Below, one piece after another: positions 1-8,107 of a stretch of DNA of 64,000 nucleotides (the stretch's first letter is position 1; every line of letters begins with the position of its first letter). The DNA comes from Georgenia_A wangjunii (lineage in GTDB: Bacteria > Actinomycetota > Actinomycetes > Actinomycetales > Actinomycetaceae), in NCBI RefSeq assembly GCF_036421915.1, contig NZ_JAZGOM010000008.1; one strand, given 5' to 3'. A model generated the notes under the pieces. The model did not search any database and was not told the DNA's origin. It was given only the letters and a program-made list of their open reading frames with translations. Made by a program: the position numbers and the translations under genes.

Positions 1-141
1 GCCGGCCGCGCCGAGCACCTGCGTCGGCTCGTCGCCTGGGGCGCCACCGGCGCCCGACGCCTGCGTGGGCTCCTCACCGGGCGCGGGACGCCCGTCCCCG
101 TCCGGAGCGTCGTCCGGGCTCTGGGGCGGCTTCTCACTCAT
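1..141 (-). CDS. N-terminus of an unidentified protein (cut by window start)
   Basis: The reverse strand opens with ATG at 141, preceded by GAGGAGACCAC, a good ribosome binding site. The 47 visible residues (MSEKPPQSPDDAPDGDGRPA and on) are rich in Pro, Gly, Asp, Glu and Ala, with two EPTQ repeats. This looks like a disordered cytoplasmic N-terminal tail of the type found on many actinobacterial membrane proteins. The rest lies outside the window, so no function can be assigned. Confidence 0.6.
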   Translation of the reverse strand, partial: MSEKPPQSPDDAPDGDGRPAPGEEPTQASGAGGAPGDEPTQVLGAAG

Positions 142-278
142 GTGGTCTCCTCGTGTCCGTGCCCGGGCCCGGGCGGATGACCCGGGCGCGGGCGGTGCGG
201 CGTCCAGGCTAGGCCGTGGAGCCGGTCGTGTCGCACCCGCGCCGACGGACCGTGTCACGGACGGCCCGCGGCTGCTGG

Positions 279-284
279 TAATAT
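279..284 (+). promoter_or_regulatory. Candidate -10 box for tRNA-Arg
   Basis: TAATAT lies 15 bases before the mature tRNA 5' end in an otherwise GC-rich stretch, which fits a -10 hexamer with transcription starting near 291. I see no convincing -35 element. The rest of 142-299 shows nothing else I can name. Confidence 0.4.
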
Positions 285-299
285 CGCCGGGCGTCGTAC

Positions 300-372
300 G
301 CCCCTGTAGCTCAGTGGATAGAGCGTCTGCCTCCGGAGCAGAAGGTCGCTGGTTCGAGTCCAGTCGGGGGCA
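300..372 (+). tRNA. tRNA-Arg (anticodon CCG)
   Basis: The cloverleaf folds by eye. Acceptor stem GCCCCTG pairs with CGGGGGC (one T-G pair), the D arm is GCTC/GAGC, the anticodon stem is TCTGC/GCAGA around loop CTCCGGA, and the T arm is GCTGG-TTCGAGT-CCAGT. Loop positions 34-36 read CCG, decoding the arginine codon CGG, a common codon at this GC content. The discriminator base is A and the CCA end is not encoded, so it must be added by tRNA nucleotidyltransferase. Confidence 0.96.
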
Positions 373-415
373 CTCTGCCTGCTCGGGGAACCGTCGGGCC
401 CGGCCCCGGCCCCAC

Positions 416-1030
416 CTACGGGCGGCGGTCGCCCGCCGGAGGGGCGTTGTCCGTCCGCGGCCACCACGCGGGCAGCGAGCGCAGGATCTCCTCGGCCCGC
501 GCGTCGATGTCGCCGCCGTCCTGGGACGCGAACACGGCGAGGGCGGCGACGACGCCCGCGCCCACCATCCCCGACGCCGTCTGCTCGTCGGTCCCCGTGC
601 TGATCCCGCGGTCGGCGAAGGCGCGCACCGCGAGCCACGCCCGCGCGGTCATCGCCTCCGTGACCGCCCGCTGGAAGACGAGGTCGCCACGCCCGTCGAA
701 CAGGCGGCGGTAGAGCAACCGGTTCTGCGCGATGTGGGTGAGCACGGCCACGACGGCCACCCGGTAGGCGTCGACGAGCTCCTCGTGGGTGCCCTGCGGG
801 TCGACCTCCGCGAGCTCGTCGATGAGCCCGGCGAACACGTCGGTCGCGAAGGACGCGACGCTGTCGAAGTGCTTGTAGAAGGTGGTGCGGTGGACGTTCG
901 ACACCCGGCACAGCTCGGCGACCGAGATCTGGTCGAGGGTCTTGGTCTCCATGAGCGTGGACATCCCCGCCCGCAGCCGCTCGAGGGTGCGCCGCGCGCG
1001 GGGGTCGCGGGTCATGTCAGCCATCGCCAT
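416..1030 (-). CDS. TetR-family transcriptional regulator
   Basis: This 204-residue protein has an N-terminal TetR helix-turn-helix at about residues 14-60. The recognition segment VAELCRVSNVHRTTFYKHF is close to the family signature (helix-turn-helix followed by F-Y-x-H-F). The remainder is an all-helical ligand-binding and dimerisation domain with no recognisable effector pocket. Its target is unknown; the neighbouring GDPD gene on the same strand ends only 39 bases upstream of this start, so the two may be co-transcribed. ATG 1030 lacks a clear ribosome site but has CACAAT six bases upstream, so the mRNA may be leaderless; ATG at 1024 is an alternative. Confidence 0.85.
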   Translation of the reverse strand: MAMADMTRDPRARRTLERLRAGMSTLMETKTLDQISVAELCRVSNVHRTTFYKHFDSVASFATDVFAGLIDELAEVDPQGTHEELVDAYRVAVVAVLTHIAQNRLLYRRLFDGRGDLVFQRAVTEAMTARAWLAVRAFADRGISTGTDEQTASGMVGAGVVAALAVFASQDGGDIDARAEEILRSLPAWWPRTDNAPPAGDRRP

Positions 1031-1069
1031 CCGGCCATTGTGTGCCTCTGGCCGCTCCCGCGCGTGCTT

Positions 1070-1891
1070 TCACAGCCCCTCGTGCCACTGACCCCGTTCA
1101 CGCAGCACCGCGCGCAGCGTCGTCGGACGGTCGGTGACGAGGCCGTCGACGCCGAGGTCGAGCAGCCGGTGCATGTCCGCCGCGTCGTCCACCGTCCACA
1201 CGTGGACGGCGAGGCCGAGGCGGTGGGCGAGGGCGAGGAACCGCGGCGTGACGACGGGCACCCCGCGGTACCGCTCGGGGACCTGGACGCACACCGCGCG
1301 CGCGGCGGGCGGGCCGTCCGGGACCGGCACCCCCCAGCGCAGCGCGCCCGCGCGGGCGAGGGTCCCGGCGAGGCGTCCGCGGCCCCGGGCGGCGAGGACG
1401 AGCCGGGCGCACTCCGCCTGACCCAGGCTCGTCGCCACCGCACCACCGGTCGCCGTGCGGATGCGGCGCAGGCGCGCGTCGGAGAACGAGGCGAGGCACA
1501 CCCGCTCGTGCGCGCCCGCCTCGTCGATGACGCGCAGGAGGGGCGCGACGACACCGTCGTCCTTGGCGTCGATGTTGAGGCGGAGGCCGCCGAAGTCGGC
1601 GAGGACCTCGTCCAGGCGCACCGGGCGCCGGCCCGAGGCGTCCCGCAGGCGCGCGACGTCGGCCCACGTGCGCGCGGAGATCGGCCCCTCCCCGTCGGTC
1701 GTGCGCTCGAGGCGCGCGTCGTGGTGGAGGACGACGACGCCGTCCGCCGTCGCCCGGACGTCCGTCTCGAGGTAGCGGTAGCCGAGGGCGAGCGTCCCCT
1801 CGACCGCGGCGCGCGAGTTCTCCGGGGTCTCGGCGCCTCCGCCGCGGTGGGCGAGCGCGATCGGGCCGGGCTGGTCGAGGTACGGGCTCAC
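1070..1891 (-). CDS. Glycerophosphodiester phosphodiesterase
   Basis: This 273-residue protein is a GDPD TIM barrel that hydrolyses glycerophosphodiesters to glycerol-3-phosphate and an alcohol. Visible family motifs are AHRGGGAETPENS near residues 14-26 (catalytic HR and the E-N pair), YLETDVRATADGVVVLHHD (metal-binding E-x-D and the second catalytic His) and LNIDAKDD. The C-terminal TVDDAADMHRLLDLGVDGLVTD matches the usual W-T-V-(N/D) end region. There is no signal peptide, so it is probably cytoplasmic and acts in phospholipid turnover. It starts with GTG, with GAGG eight bases upstream. Confidence 0.93.
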   Translation of the reverse strand: MSPYLDQPGPIALAHRGGGAETPENSRAAVEGTLALGYRYLETDVRATADGVVVLHHDARLERTTDGEGPISARTWADVARLRDASGRRPVRLDEVLADFGGLRLNIDAKDDGVVAPLLRVIDEAGAHERVCLASFSDARLRRIRTATGGAVATSLGQAECARLVLAARGRGRLAGTLARAGALRWGVPVPDGPPAARAVCVQVPERYRGVPVVTPRFLALAHRLGLAVHVWTVDDAADMHRLLDLGVDGLVTDRPTTLRAVLRERGQWHEGL

Positions 1892-1925
1892 GGGCCCATC
1901 CTCACCGCCCGGACGGGCGGCCGGG

Positions 1926-3353
1926 TCACGGCGCCGCGCACTCCACCGGGTCGACCATGAGGATGCCGAGCGAGGCGAGGAACCGCGCCGGGTCGACCGT
2001 CGTGCCGTACGCGGCGACCGGGAAGGGCGTGTGCGGGCCGGGCGACGGCGTGGCCGTCGGGCCGCCGGGCTGGGCCGGCGGCGTCGTCGGCTCGCCCGTC
2101 ACCGGGTCCGTGGGGCCGTCGGTCGGGGTGCCGGTCGGCGGCGGGGTCGTCGGGCCGCCGGTCGGCGGGGGTGTCGTCGGGCCGCCGGTCGGCGGCGGGG
2201 TCGTCGGCTCGCCCGTCGCCGGCGGGGTCGTCGGCTCGCCCGTCGCCGGCGGGGTCGTCGGCTCGCCCGTCGCCGGGGGCGTCGTCGGCTCGCCGGTCGC
2301 CGGCGGGGTCGTCGGTGCCTCCGTCGGCGGGGGCGTCGTCGGCTCACCCGTCGGGGGCGGGGTCGTCGGCTCCTCGGTCGCCGGCGGGAGCAGCGAAGGC
2401 GCGGTCGCAGGGTCGACCAGCTCCCCCGTCCCCGGGTGCCGCCAGACGGTGGCGTCCTCCGGGTCCTGCCGGTAGCCAAGGCCGTTGATCGGCCAGTTGT
2501 CCCACTCGGCCGGCGCGTCCGTCGGATCGACGCTCATGACCATGGCCGACGTCGTGCGGACGACCGGGTTCTTCCGGTTCCCCAGCCCGGGGTCGGAGGT
2601 GTGGATCTCGAAGTGGAGGTGCGGGCCGGTCGAGTTGCCGTTGTTGCCCACCTCGGCGATGACCTCGCCCGCACGGACCTCCTGGCCCGGGGTGACGAAC
2701 ACGCCGTCGGGGTACATGTGGACGTACCAGCTGTAGAACGTCGTCCCGTCGATCTCGTGCTCGATGATGACGAGCTCGCTCGACCGGCCGGCGCGGCCGG
2801 CCCCGGTGTAGACGACCGTGCCGTCCGTCACCGCGTGGATGGGCGTGCCGAGCGGCGCGGCGTAGTCGACGCCGGTGTGGAGCGAGTAGATCCCCTGGAT
2901 GGGGTGGATCCGGTAGCCGTAGGGCGAGGTCAGGCGGTAGCTGCCCGCGGACAGGGGCAGGGCGACGCACGCCGCACCCTGGGCGCTGGCCGCTTGCGTC
3001 GACGTCGGCGTCGGGGCGAACGCGCCGCCCGGGGCCTTGACCTGCGTGTCGACGCTGGAGATGACCGCCATGCCGGCCGCCGGCAGGGCCTCGGGCCGGC
3101 TGCCGGGGACCGCCTCGAGCTGGCTGAGCAGCTCGCTGGTGACGTAGCCGTCCTGCGTGCCCTTGCTCACGCTCGGCACCGCCGTGCCGAGGCCAGCGAG
3201 CGCGGTGACACCGACGAGCGCGGCCGCCGAGCCCACGAGCGTCGCGCGCCGCAACCAGCCGGGACGGGCTGCCCCGGCGCGGGGCGCGCCGGTGGCCGGC
3301 TGGACGTCGCCTGCGCCGACCATCGGCTCCGGCGCCCCTGCAGGCTCTGGCAT
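1926..3353 (-). CDS. Secreted M23 (LytM-type) endopeptidase with Pro/Thr-rich insertion
   Basis: Starting at ATG 3353 (AGGGG nine bases upstream) gives 475 residues; a longer start at 3392 is less likely. A membrane/signal segment (WLRRATLVGSAAALVGVTAL) precedes an M23 domain with the zinc ligands HTGVD and HLHFEI, plus the WYVHMYPDGVFV segment typical of active LytM enzymes. Such enzymes cleave peptidoglycan cross-links. After the catalytic domain come about 45 residues of unknown fold, about 120 residues of TTPPxTGEP-type repeats, and a short tail TTVDPARFLASLGI. The neighbouring M23 protein carries a related tail directly after its catalytic domain, so this protein appears to contain an insertion. 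Confidence 0.9.
   Translation of the reverse strand: MPEPAGAPEPMVGAGDVQPATGAPRAGAARPGWLRRATLVGSAAALVGVTALAGLGTAVPSVSKGTQDGYVTSELLSQLEAVPGSRPEALPAAGMAVISSVDTQVKAPGGAFAPTPTSTQAASAQGAACVALPLSAGSYRLTSPYGYRIHPIQGIYSLHTGVDYAAPLGTPIHAVTDGTVVYTGAGRAGRSSELVIIEHEIDGTTFYSWYVHMYPDGVFVTPGQEVRAGEVIAEVGNNGNSTGPHLHFEIHTSDPGLGNRKNPVVRTTSAMVMSVDPTDAPAEWDNWPINGLGYRQDPEDATVWRHPGTGELVDPATAPSLLPPATEEPTTPPPTGEPTTPPPTEAPTTPPATGEPTTPPATGEPTTPPATGEPTTPPATGEPTTPPPTGGPTTPPPTGGPTTPPPTGTPTDGPTDPVTGEPTTPPAQPGGPTATPSPGPHTPFPVAAYGTTVDPARFLASLGILMVDPVECAAP
2110..2400 (-). repeat. Tandem repeat encoding Thr-Pro-rich stalk
   Basis: Degenerate 21-base units within the M23 gene encode TTPP(P/A)TG(E/G)P about ten times. The reading frame is preserved throughout. 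It probably forms an extended wall-spanning linker and is likely to vary in length between strains. Confidence 0.85.
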
Positions 3354-3419
3354 CGTCGTGATTTCCCCTCGCTGGCGCGCCCGCGCACGCACGATCGAGC
3401 ACGGACTCTGTAGGTGATC

Positions 3420-3434
3420 GTAACCGAGGTCACA
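3420..3434 (+). promoter_or_regulatory. Candidate MtrA-type direct repeat upstream of M23 gene
   Basis: GTAACC-GAG-GTCACA lies 67-81 bases before the M23 start codon at 3353. GTNAC-type half-sites in direct repeat are what OmpR-family regulators such as MtrA recognise. A related pair lies at the same distance from the second M23 gene. This is an inference from pattern and context only. Confidence 0.35.
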
Positions 3435-3494
3435 CCCGCAGGTCTACGCGCCGGCGGGCCCGTTCGGTCGAGGGGCGCACGGCGCCGACGGTCG

Positions 3495-4655
3495 TCAGCC
3501 GGCGGTGCAGGCGGCGGGCTCGAGGAGGACGGCGCCGTGGGCCGCGAGGAACGCCTCGGGGTCGGTCGTCGTGCCCTCGAGGTCGAGGTGGATCTCGAGG
3601 TGGAGGTGAGGCCCCGTCGAGTTGCCGTTGTTGCCGACCTCGCCGATGACGTCGCCGGCCTCGACCGGCTGGCCGACCTCGACGAAGACACCGTCCGCGT
3701 ACATGTGGACGTACCAGCTGTAGAACGTCTGGCCGTCGACCTCGTGCTCGATGATGACGAGCATGCTCGAGCGGCCGTCGATGCCGTTGCCGGCGTGGAC
3801 GACCGTGCCGTCGGCGACGGCGTGGATCGGGGTGCCCACCGCGGCGGCGTAGTCGAGGCCCTCGTGCTTGCTCCAGACGCCGGTGATGGGGTGCACGCGG
3901 TCGCCGTAGTCCGAGCTGAGGTTGTAGGCCCCCGCGCGGATGGGGACGACGAGGCCCTCGGGGGCGAGCGCGGCCCGCGCACCGTTCGCGCCGTCGTGCT
4001 TGGCCGGGACGCACACGGCCACGTCGCGCTCGACGCTGCGGGAGATCTCGACCAGCGCGCGGCCGGGGGCGCCGAGGTCGGCCATGAGGGCCGACGCGGA
4101 GCCGGACGCCTCGACGGCGGTGCGCGCCGCGGCCGAGTCGAGGAGGTCGAGGGCGCTCTCCTGCGGGGCGACCGCCACGGGCCGCTGCGTGGCGAGCAGG
4201 CCGTGGTCCGGGCTGGCGAACGCCGTGAGCGGCGCGATGATCGTCGCCGCACCGAGCGCACCGAGGACGGCGGCGCGCGGGAGCCAGCGCGGCGGCGCGA
4301 CGAAGGTGCGACGGGGGCGGACCTGCTGCGCGGCGAGCTGCTCGGCCCGGCGACGCTCCGCACGCGAGGGCAGCGCGGCCGGGGCGGAGGATCCGATGGC
4401 GCGGGCCGGGGCTGCCGCGACGGGGGCCGCGGCCGACGATGCCGGGGCGGCGTCCTCGTCGGCGGGACCGGCCGGCGTGGAGGCGGGACCGGCCGGCGTG
4501 GAGGCGGGACCGGCCGGCGTGGAGGCGAGGGGCTCGGGAGCGACCGGGCGGGGCACGGCGCGTCCTGCTGTGCGCTGGGCCGCGAGGCGCTCGGCCTCGC
4601 GGATCTGGCGGCGCGTCAGCGGTGCCGTGGACGGCACGTGGGCGCGCTCGGGCAT
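3495..4655 (-). CDS. Membrane-anchored or secreted M23 (LytM-type) endopeptidase
   Basis: The start is ATG 4655 with GGAGG seven bases upstream, giving 386 residues. The N-terminus has two related basic motifs (LTRRQIREAERLAAQ and LPSRAERRRAEQLAAQQ) flanking STPAGPA repeats, a layout common in Micrococcales M23 proteins. A hydrophobic segment follows (AAVLGALGAATIIAPLTAF). The C-terminal M23 domain has HEGLDY, WYVHMYADGVFV and HLHLEIH, so the zinc site is complete. It ends with TTDPEAFLAAHGAVLLEPAAC, related to the tail of the adjacent M23 protein. The two genes are same-strand paralogues 141 bases apart and probably remodel peptidoglycan during growth or division. Confidence 0.9.
   Translation of the reverse strand: MPERAHVPSTAPLTRRQIREAERLAAQRTAGRAVPRPVAPEPLASTPAGPASTPAGPASTPAGPADEDAAPASSAAAPVAAAPARAIGSSAPAALPSRAERRRAEQLAAQQVRPRRTFVAPPRWLPRAAVLGALGAATIIAPLTAFASPDHGLLATQRPVAVAPQESALDLLDSAAARTAVEASGSASALMADLGAPGRALVEISRSVERDVAVCVPAKHDGANGARAALAPEGLVVPIRAGAYNLSSDYGDRVHPITGVWSKHEGLDYAAAVGTPIHAVADGTVVHAGNGIDGRSSMLVIIEHEVDGQTFYSWYVHMYADGVFVEVGQPVEAGDVIGEVGNNGNSTGPHLHLEIHLDLEGTTTDPEAFLAAHGAVLLEPAACTAG
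4461..4523 (-). repeat. Three perfect 21-bp tandem repeats
   Basis: Three identical copies of a 21-base unit (plus strand begins GGCGGGACCGGCCGGCGTGG) encode STPAGPA three times in the cytoplasmic N-terminal region of the M23 protein. The copies are perfect, which suggests recent slippage. Confidence 0.95.
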
Positions 4656-4716
4656 GGACGATCCTCCGGAGGGGAGAGGGGGTGGAGAAGGGCTCGCGTC
4701 AAGGCGCTCGCCGTGT

Positions 4717-4733
4717 GTCACGAAAGAGTAACA
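4717..4733 (+). promoter_or_regulatory. Candidate MtrA-type direct repeat upstream of second M23 gene
   Basis: GTCACG-AAAGA-GTAACA is a direct repeat with an 11-base period, typical of OmpR-family operators. It is 62-78 bases before the M23 start at 4655. It sits in the short gap between this gene and the CNNM gene upstream, in the place expected for the M23 promoter. Confidence 0.4.
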
Positions 4734-4762
4734 ACGCCGGACGACGCCGGTCTATTACCGCT

Positions 4763-5842
4763 TCACGACCGGTTCACAACTCGCTCACGCATGCTCCGGC
4801 GCTGCATCGAGTCGCGGACCTCGCCCACGAGCTCCTCGAGGATGTCCTCGAGGAAGACGACCCCGAGCGTGGTCCGCCCCCCGTCCGAGGGCTCCTCGAC
4901 GACGCGGGCGAGGTGGGTGCCGCTGCGCTGCATGACGGCGAGCGCCTCCTCCACCTCGTCCTCGGCCCGCACCGTGGCGAGCGCGCGCACGCGCCACCGC
5001 GCGACGGGGCGGGTCCGGTCCTCGCCCTCGGCGTAGAGGACGTCCTTGACGTGGAGGTACCCGACGAGCGGGCCGTCCTCGTCGGCGAGGGGGAAGCGGC
5101 TGTACCCGGTGCGTGCCACCGCGCGCTCGACGTCGTCGGGGCTCGCGTCGGGGGCGAGAGCAGTGAGCGCGCCGAGCGGGACCATGACGTCGGCGGTGGT
5201 CTTCGTGGAGAGCTCGAGCGCGCCGGAGAGGAGGCCGAGCTCGTCGCGCAGGACGCCCTCCGCCTGCGAGCGCTCGACGATCGCCGCGACCTCCTCGACG
5301 GTGAACGCCGAGGTGACCTCGTCCTTGGGCACCACCCCGAGGGCGCGCAGGAGGAGGTTGGCGACGGCGTTGAGCGCCCGGACGAGCGGGGACAGCGCCC
5401 GGGAGATCCACACGAGCGGCGGGCCGAACCACAGGGCCGCCCGCTCCGGGTCCGCGACCGCGAGGTTCTTCGGCACCATCTCGCCGACGACGACGTGGAG
5501 GGAGACGACGAGGGCGAGGGCGAGGCTGAACGCGACGACGTGGCTCGACGCGGCGGGCAGGCCGGCGGACACGAGCGGCGCCTCGACGAGCCGTGCGACG
5601 GCCGGCTCCGCGACCGCGCCGATCCCGGTCGAGCACACCGTGATACCGAGCTGGGCGCACGCCATCATGACCGTGGCGTGCTCCATCGCCCACAGGACGG
5701 TGCGCGCCGAGCGCGAGCCCGCGTCCGCGAGCGGCTCGATGCGGCTGCGCCGCGCGGACATGATCGCGAACTCCGCGCCGACGAAGAACGCGTTGGCGGC
5801 GAGGAGCGCGAGGGCGACGGCGAGGGCCGCGGGGGTGCTCAC
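4763..5842 (-). CDS. CNNM/CBS domain membrane protein (HlyC/CorC-type family)
   Basis: This 359-residue protein has an N-terminal CNNM (DUF21) transmembrane domain of about 185 residues. Visible are the first helix LAVALALLAANAFFVGAEFA, the conserved GAEFAIMSARRSRIE, and the loop MVPKNLAVADPERAA. A CBS pair follows (VMVPLGALTAL and HLARVVEEPSDGGRTTLGVV). Unlike its partner it ends soon after the CBS pair and lacks the CorC/HlyC C-terminal domain. The family is linked to magnesium or divalent cation export. Its ATG overlaps the stop of the upstream paralogue by four bases (ATGA), so the two are one operon and may form a heteromer. Confidence 0.9.
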   Translation of the reverse strand: MSTPAALAVALALLAANAFFVGAEFAIMSARRSRIEPLADAGSRSARTVLWAMEHATVMMACAQLGITVCSTGIGAVAEPAVARLVEAPLVSAGLPAASSHVVAFSLALALVVSLHVVVGEMVPKNLAVADPERAALWFGPPLVWISRALSPLVRALNAVANLLLRALGVVPKDEVTSAFTVEEVAAIVERSQAEGVLRDELGLLSGALELSTKTTADVMVPLGALTALAPDASPDDVERAVARTGYSRFPLADEDGPLVGYLHVKDVLYAEGEDRTRPVARWRVRALATVRAEDEVEEALAVMQRSGTHLARVVEEPSDGGRTTLGVVFLEDILEELVGEVRDSMQRRSMRERVVNRS

Positions 5843-7179
5843 GGCGCCTCGGTCCCGTCGGCGCCGGCGCCGACGCCCTCACGCGCCCAGACCCGCAGGC
5901 GCTCGACGCGGCGGCCGTCCATCTGCTCGACACGCAGCGCCACCCCCGCGACGCCGACCTCGTCCCCGACCCGCGGGATGCGTCCGAGGGTCGCCATGAC
6001 GAGCCCCCCGAGGGTCTCGTACGGCCCGTCCCCCGGCACCGCGAGCCCGGCGGTGTGCGCGAGCTCGTCGGGGCGCATGACGGCGGGGACCACCCACGTG
6101 CCGCCGGGTCCGGCGTGGGCGCCCGAGCGCCGCCGGTCGTGCTCGTCCGCGACGTCCCCGACGATCTCCTCGACGACGTCCTCGAGCGTGACGATCCCGG
6201 ACGTCCCGCCGTACTCGTCGACGACGACGGCCATCTGCAGCCCCTCGTCGCGGAGCTGGACGAGCAGCGGGGCGATCCGGACCGTCTCCGGCACGCGGGG
6301 CGCCGGCACCATGAGGCTCGTGGCCGTGACGGGGACCTCGTGCCGGCGCTCGTGGGGCACGGCGATCGCGCGGCGCAGGTGGACGAGGCCGAGGACGTCG
6401 TCGTCGTCCCGGCCGAGGACGGGGAAGCGGGAGTGGCCGGTGCGGCGGGCGAGCGCGACGACGTCCGCCGCCGAGCTCTCCCGCCGCAGGGCCGCGATCC
6501 GGCCGCGGTCCGTCATGACGTCGACGGCCGTGAGCGCGCCGAGGCCGATCGAGCGGGTGAGGAGGGCAGCCGTGCCGACGTCGAGGGTGCCCTCCTGCGC
6601 GGAGCGGCGGACGAGCGCGGCGAGCTCGCTCGCGGAGCGGCCGCCCGAGAGCTGCTCGACGGCCGCGACGCCGAAGCGGCGCAGGATCGCGTTGGCGGTT
6701 CCGTTGAGCGCGACGATGACGGGCCGCAGGGCTCGGGTGAAGGCGCGCTGGACGGGCGCGACGCGGCCCGCCGTGCCGAACGGGTCCGCGAGCGCGAGGT
6801 TCTTCGGGACGAGCTCGCCGACGACCATCGAGAAGGTGTTGACGAGGACGAGGGAGAGCGCCACCGCCACGGCGCCGGCGGCGGCGTGCGCGAGCCCGGC
6901 GGAGCCGAGCGGTCCGGTGAGGATCGAGGCCAGCGCGGACTGGGTGGTCCAGCCGAGGAGGACGGTCGTCAGCGTGATGCCCACCTGGGCGCCGGAGAGC
7001 TCCGTGGAGAGCTGGCGCAGGGCCCGCTGGACGCCGGCGGCGCGGCGGTCGCCGTCGGCCGCGCGCCGGTCGGCGTCGGCGGGGTCGATCGCGACGAGCG
7101 AGAACTCGGCGGCGACGAAGACCGCGGTGCCGGCGGTGAGGAGCACGCCCAGCGCGACGAGGAGCCAGTCGGTCAGCAC
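5839..7179 (-). CDS. CNNM/CBS/CorC_HlyC domain membrane protein
   Basis: The start is taken as GTG 7179, with GGAG seven bases upstream, giving 446 residues beginning MLTDWLLVALGVLLTAGTAV; the longer frame has no ribosome site. It has an N-terminal CNNM domain (FVAAEFSLVAIDPADADRR, LVPKNLALADPFG), a CBS pair around VDVMTDRGRIAALR and MAVVVDEYGGTSGIVTLEDV, and a C-terminal CorC/HlyC domain (GDGPYETLGGLVMATLGRIPRVGDEV). It is a membrane protein probably involved in cation homeostasis. The TSGIVTLEDVVEEIVGD segment is a strong family signature. It is translationally coupled to the shorter paralogue. Confidence 0.92.
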   Translation of the reverse strand: MLTDWLLVALGVLLTAGTAVFVAAEFSLVAIDPADADRRAADGDRRAAGVQRALRQLSTELSGAQVGITLTTVLLGWTTQSALASILTGPLGSAGLAHAAAGAVAVALSLVLVNTFSMVVGELVPKNLALADPFGTAGRVAPVQRAFTRALRPVIVALNGTANAILRRFGVAAVEQLSGGRSASELAALVRRSAQEGTLDVGTAALLTRSIGLGALTAVDVMTDRGRIAALRRESSAADVVALARRTGHSRFPVLGRDDDDVLGLVHLRRAIAVPHERRHEVPVTATSLMVPAPRVPETVRIAPLLVQLRDEGLQMAVVVDEYGGTSGIVTLEDVVEEIVGDVADEHDRRRSGAHAGPGGTWVVPAVMRPDELAHTAGLAVPGDGPYETLGGLVMATLGRIPRVGDEVGVAGVALRVEQMDGRRVERLRVWAREGVGAGADGTEAP

Positions 7180-7336
7180 CGGCGTGCTCCGGGGGCGGGG
7201 CGGGGCGTGGGCGGGCGGGCGACGCGATGTCGACCACGTCTGGAGCCGTGCATGGTGGGGCAATCCTACGCACGCCGGCCCGGCTGGTCAGCAGGTCGCG
7301 CGGCCCGCGCGGGGAGACGTGTGCAAGGGTGCGGGC

Positions 7337-8107
7337 ATGGCCGCGACCGGACCCAGCCAGCCCCGCCCCGTGCGCGTCCTCGTCGTCGAGGACGAGCCCG
7401 CGATCGCCACGCAGATCGCGCACCGGCTCTCGGCCGAGGGCTGGGAGGTCGAGACCGCCGGCGACGGGCCCGGCGGCGTCGAGGCCGCGCGGACGTTTCT
7501 GCCCGACGCCGTCGTGCTCGACGTCATGCTGCCCGGCCTCGACGGCCTCGAGGTGTGCCGGCGGATCCAGGCCGAGCGCGAGCTGCCCGTCCTCATGCTC
7601 ACGGCGCGCGACGACGAGACGGACATCCTTGTCGGGCTCGGCGTCGGGGCGGACGACTACATGACGAAGCCCTTCTCCATGCGCGAGCTCGTCGCCCGGC
7701 TGCGGGCGCTCCTGCGGCGCGCGGAGCGGGCGCGCCGGACCGCGGCCGAGGGCACCGACGACGGCGGCGAGCCCCCGCTCGTCGTCGGGGACCTCGTCGT
7801 CGACCGCGCCCAGCGCCGGGTACGGCGGGGCGGGAGGGAGGCGCACCTGACGCCGACGGAGTTCGACCTCCTCGTCCGGCTCGCCCTCCACCCCCGGACC
7901 GTCCACTCCCGCGAGCGCCTCCTCGCCGACGTCTGGGACTGGGCGGACGCGTCGGGCACCCGCACGGTCGACTCCCACATCAAGGCCCTGCGCCGCAAGC
8001 TCGGGGCCGACCTCGTCCGCACGGTCCACGGGGTGGGGTACGCCCTCGAGCCTGCTGACGCCGCCGCGGACGGCTCCGCCCCCGGCGGCGGGGCACCTGC
8101 GCCGTGA
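7337..8107 (+). CDS. OmpR/PhoB-family response regulator
   Basis: This 256-residue protein has a receiver domain with acidic pocket E18-D19, phosphoacceptor D62 (VVLDVMLPGLDG) and the conserved KPF motif. A winged-helix domain begins near residue 150 (LTPTEFDLLVRLALHPRTV, VDSHIKALRRKLG, VRTVHGVGYALEP). The start is ATG 7337 with AAGG upstream; a GTG 18 bases earlier is possible. The C-terminus is a Gly/Pro/Ala tail. Its stop overlaps the histidine kinase start (GTGA), so the pair is co-translated. The regulon is not evident. It is divergent from the CNNM operon. Confidence 0.93.
   Translation: MAATGPSQPRPVRVLVVEDEPAIATQIAHRLSAEGWEVETAGDGPGGVEAARTFLPDAVVLDVMLPGLDGLEVCRRIQAERELPVLMLTARDDETDILVGLGVGADDYMTKPFSMRELVARLRALLRRAERARRTAAEGTDDGGEPPLVVGDLVVDRAQRRVRRGGREAHLTPTEFDLLVRLALHPRTVHSRERLLADVWDWADASGTRTVDSHIKALRRKLGADLVRTVHGVGYALEPADAAADGSAPGGGAPAP

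Noticed and set aside
65..1960. A 631-codon open frame on the plus strand
   Set aside because: It runs over a tRNA and antisense to TetR and GDPD genes, with Arg/Gly-rich nonsense composition. High GC makes stop codons rare in wrong frames.
2110..2400. CRISPR-like repeat array
   Set aside because: Units are contiguous 21-base in-frame codons for a Thr-Pro stalk without spacers.
4439..7336. Long plus-strand frame in front of the response regulator
   Set aside because: It is antisense to two clear CNNM genes; only the part from 7337 has family homology.
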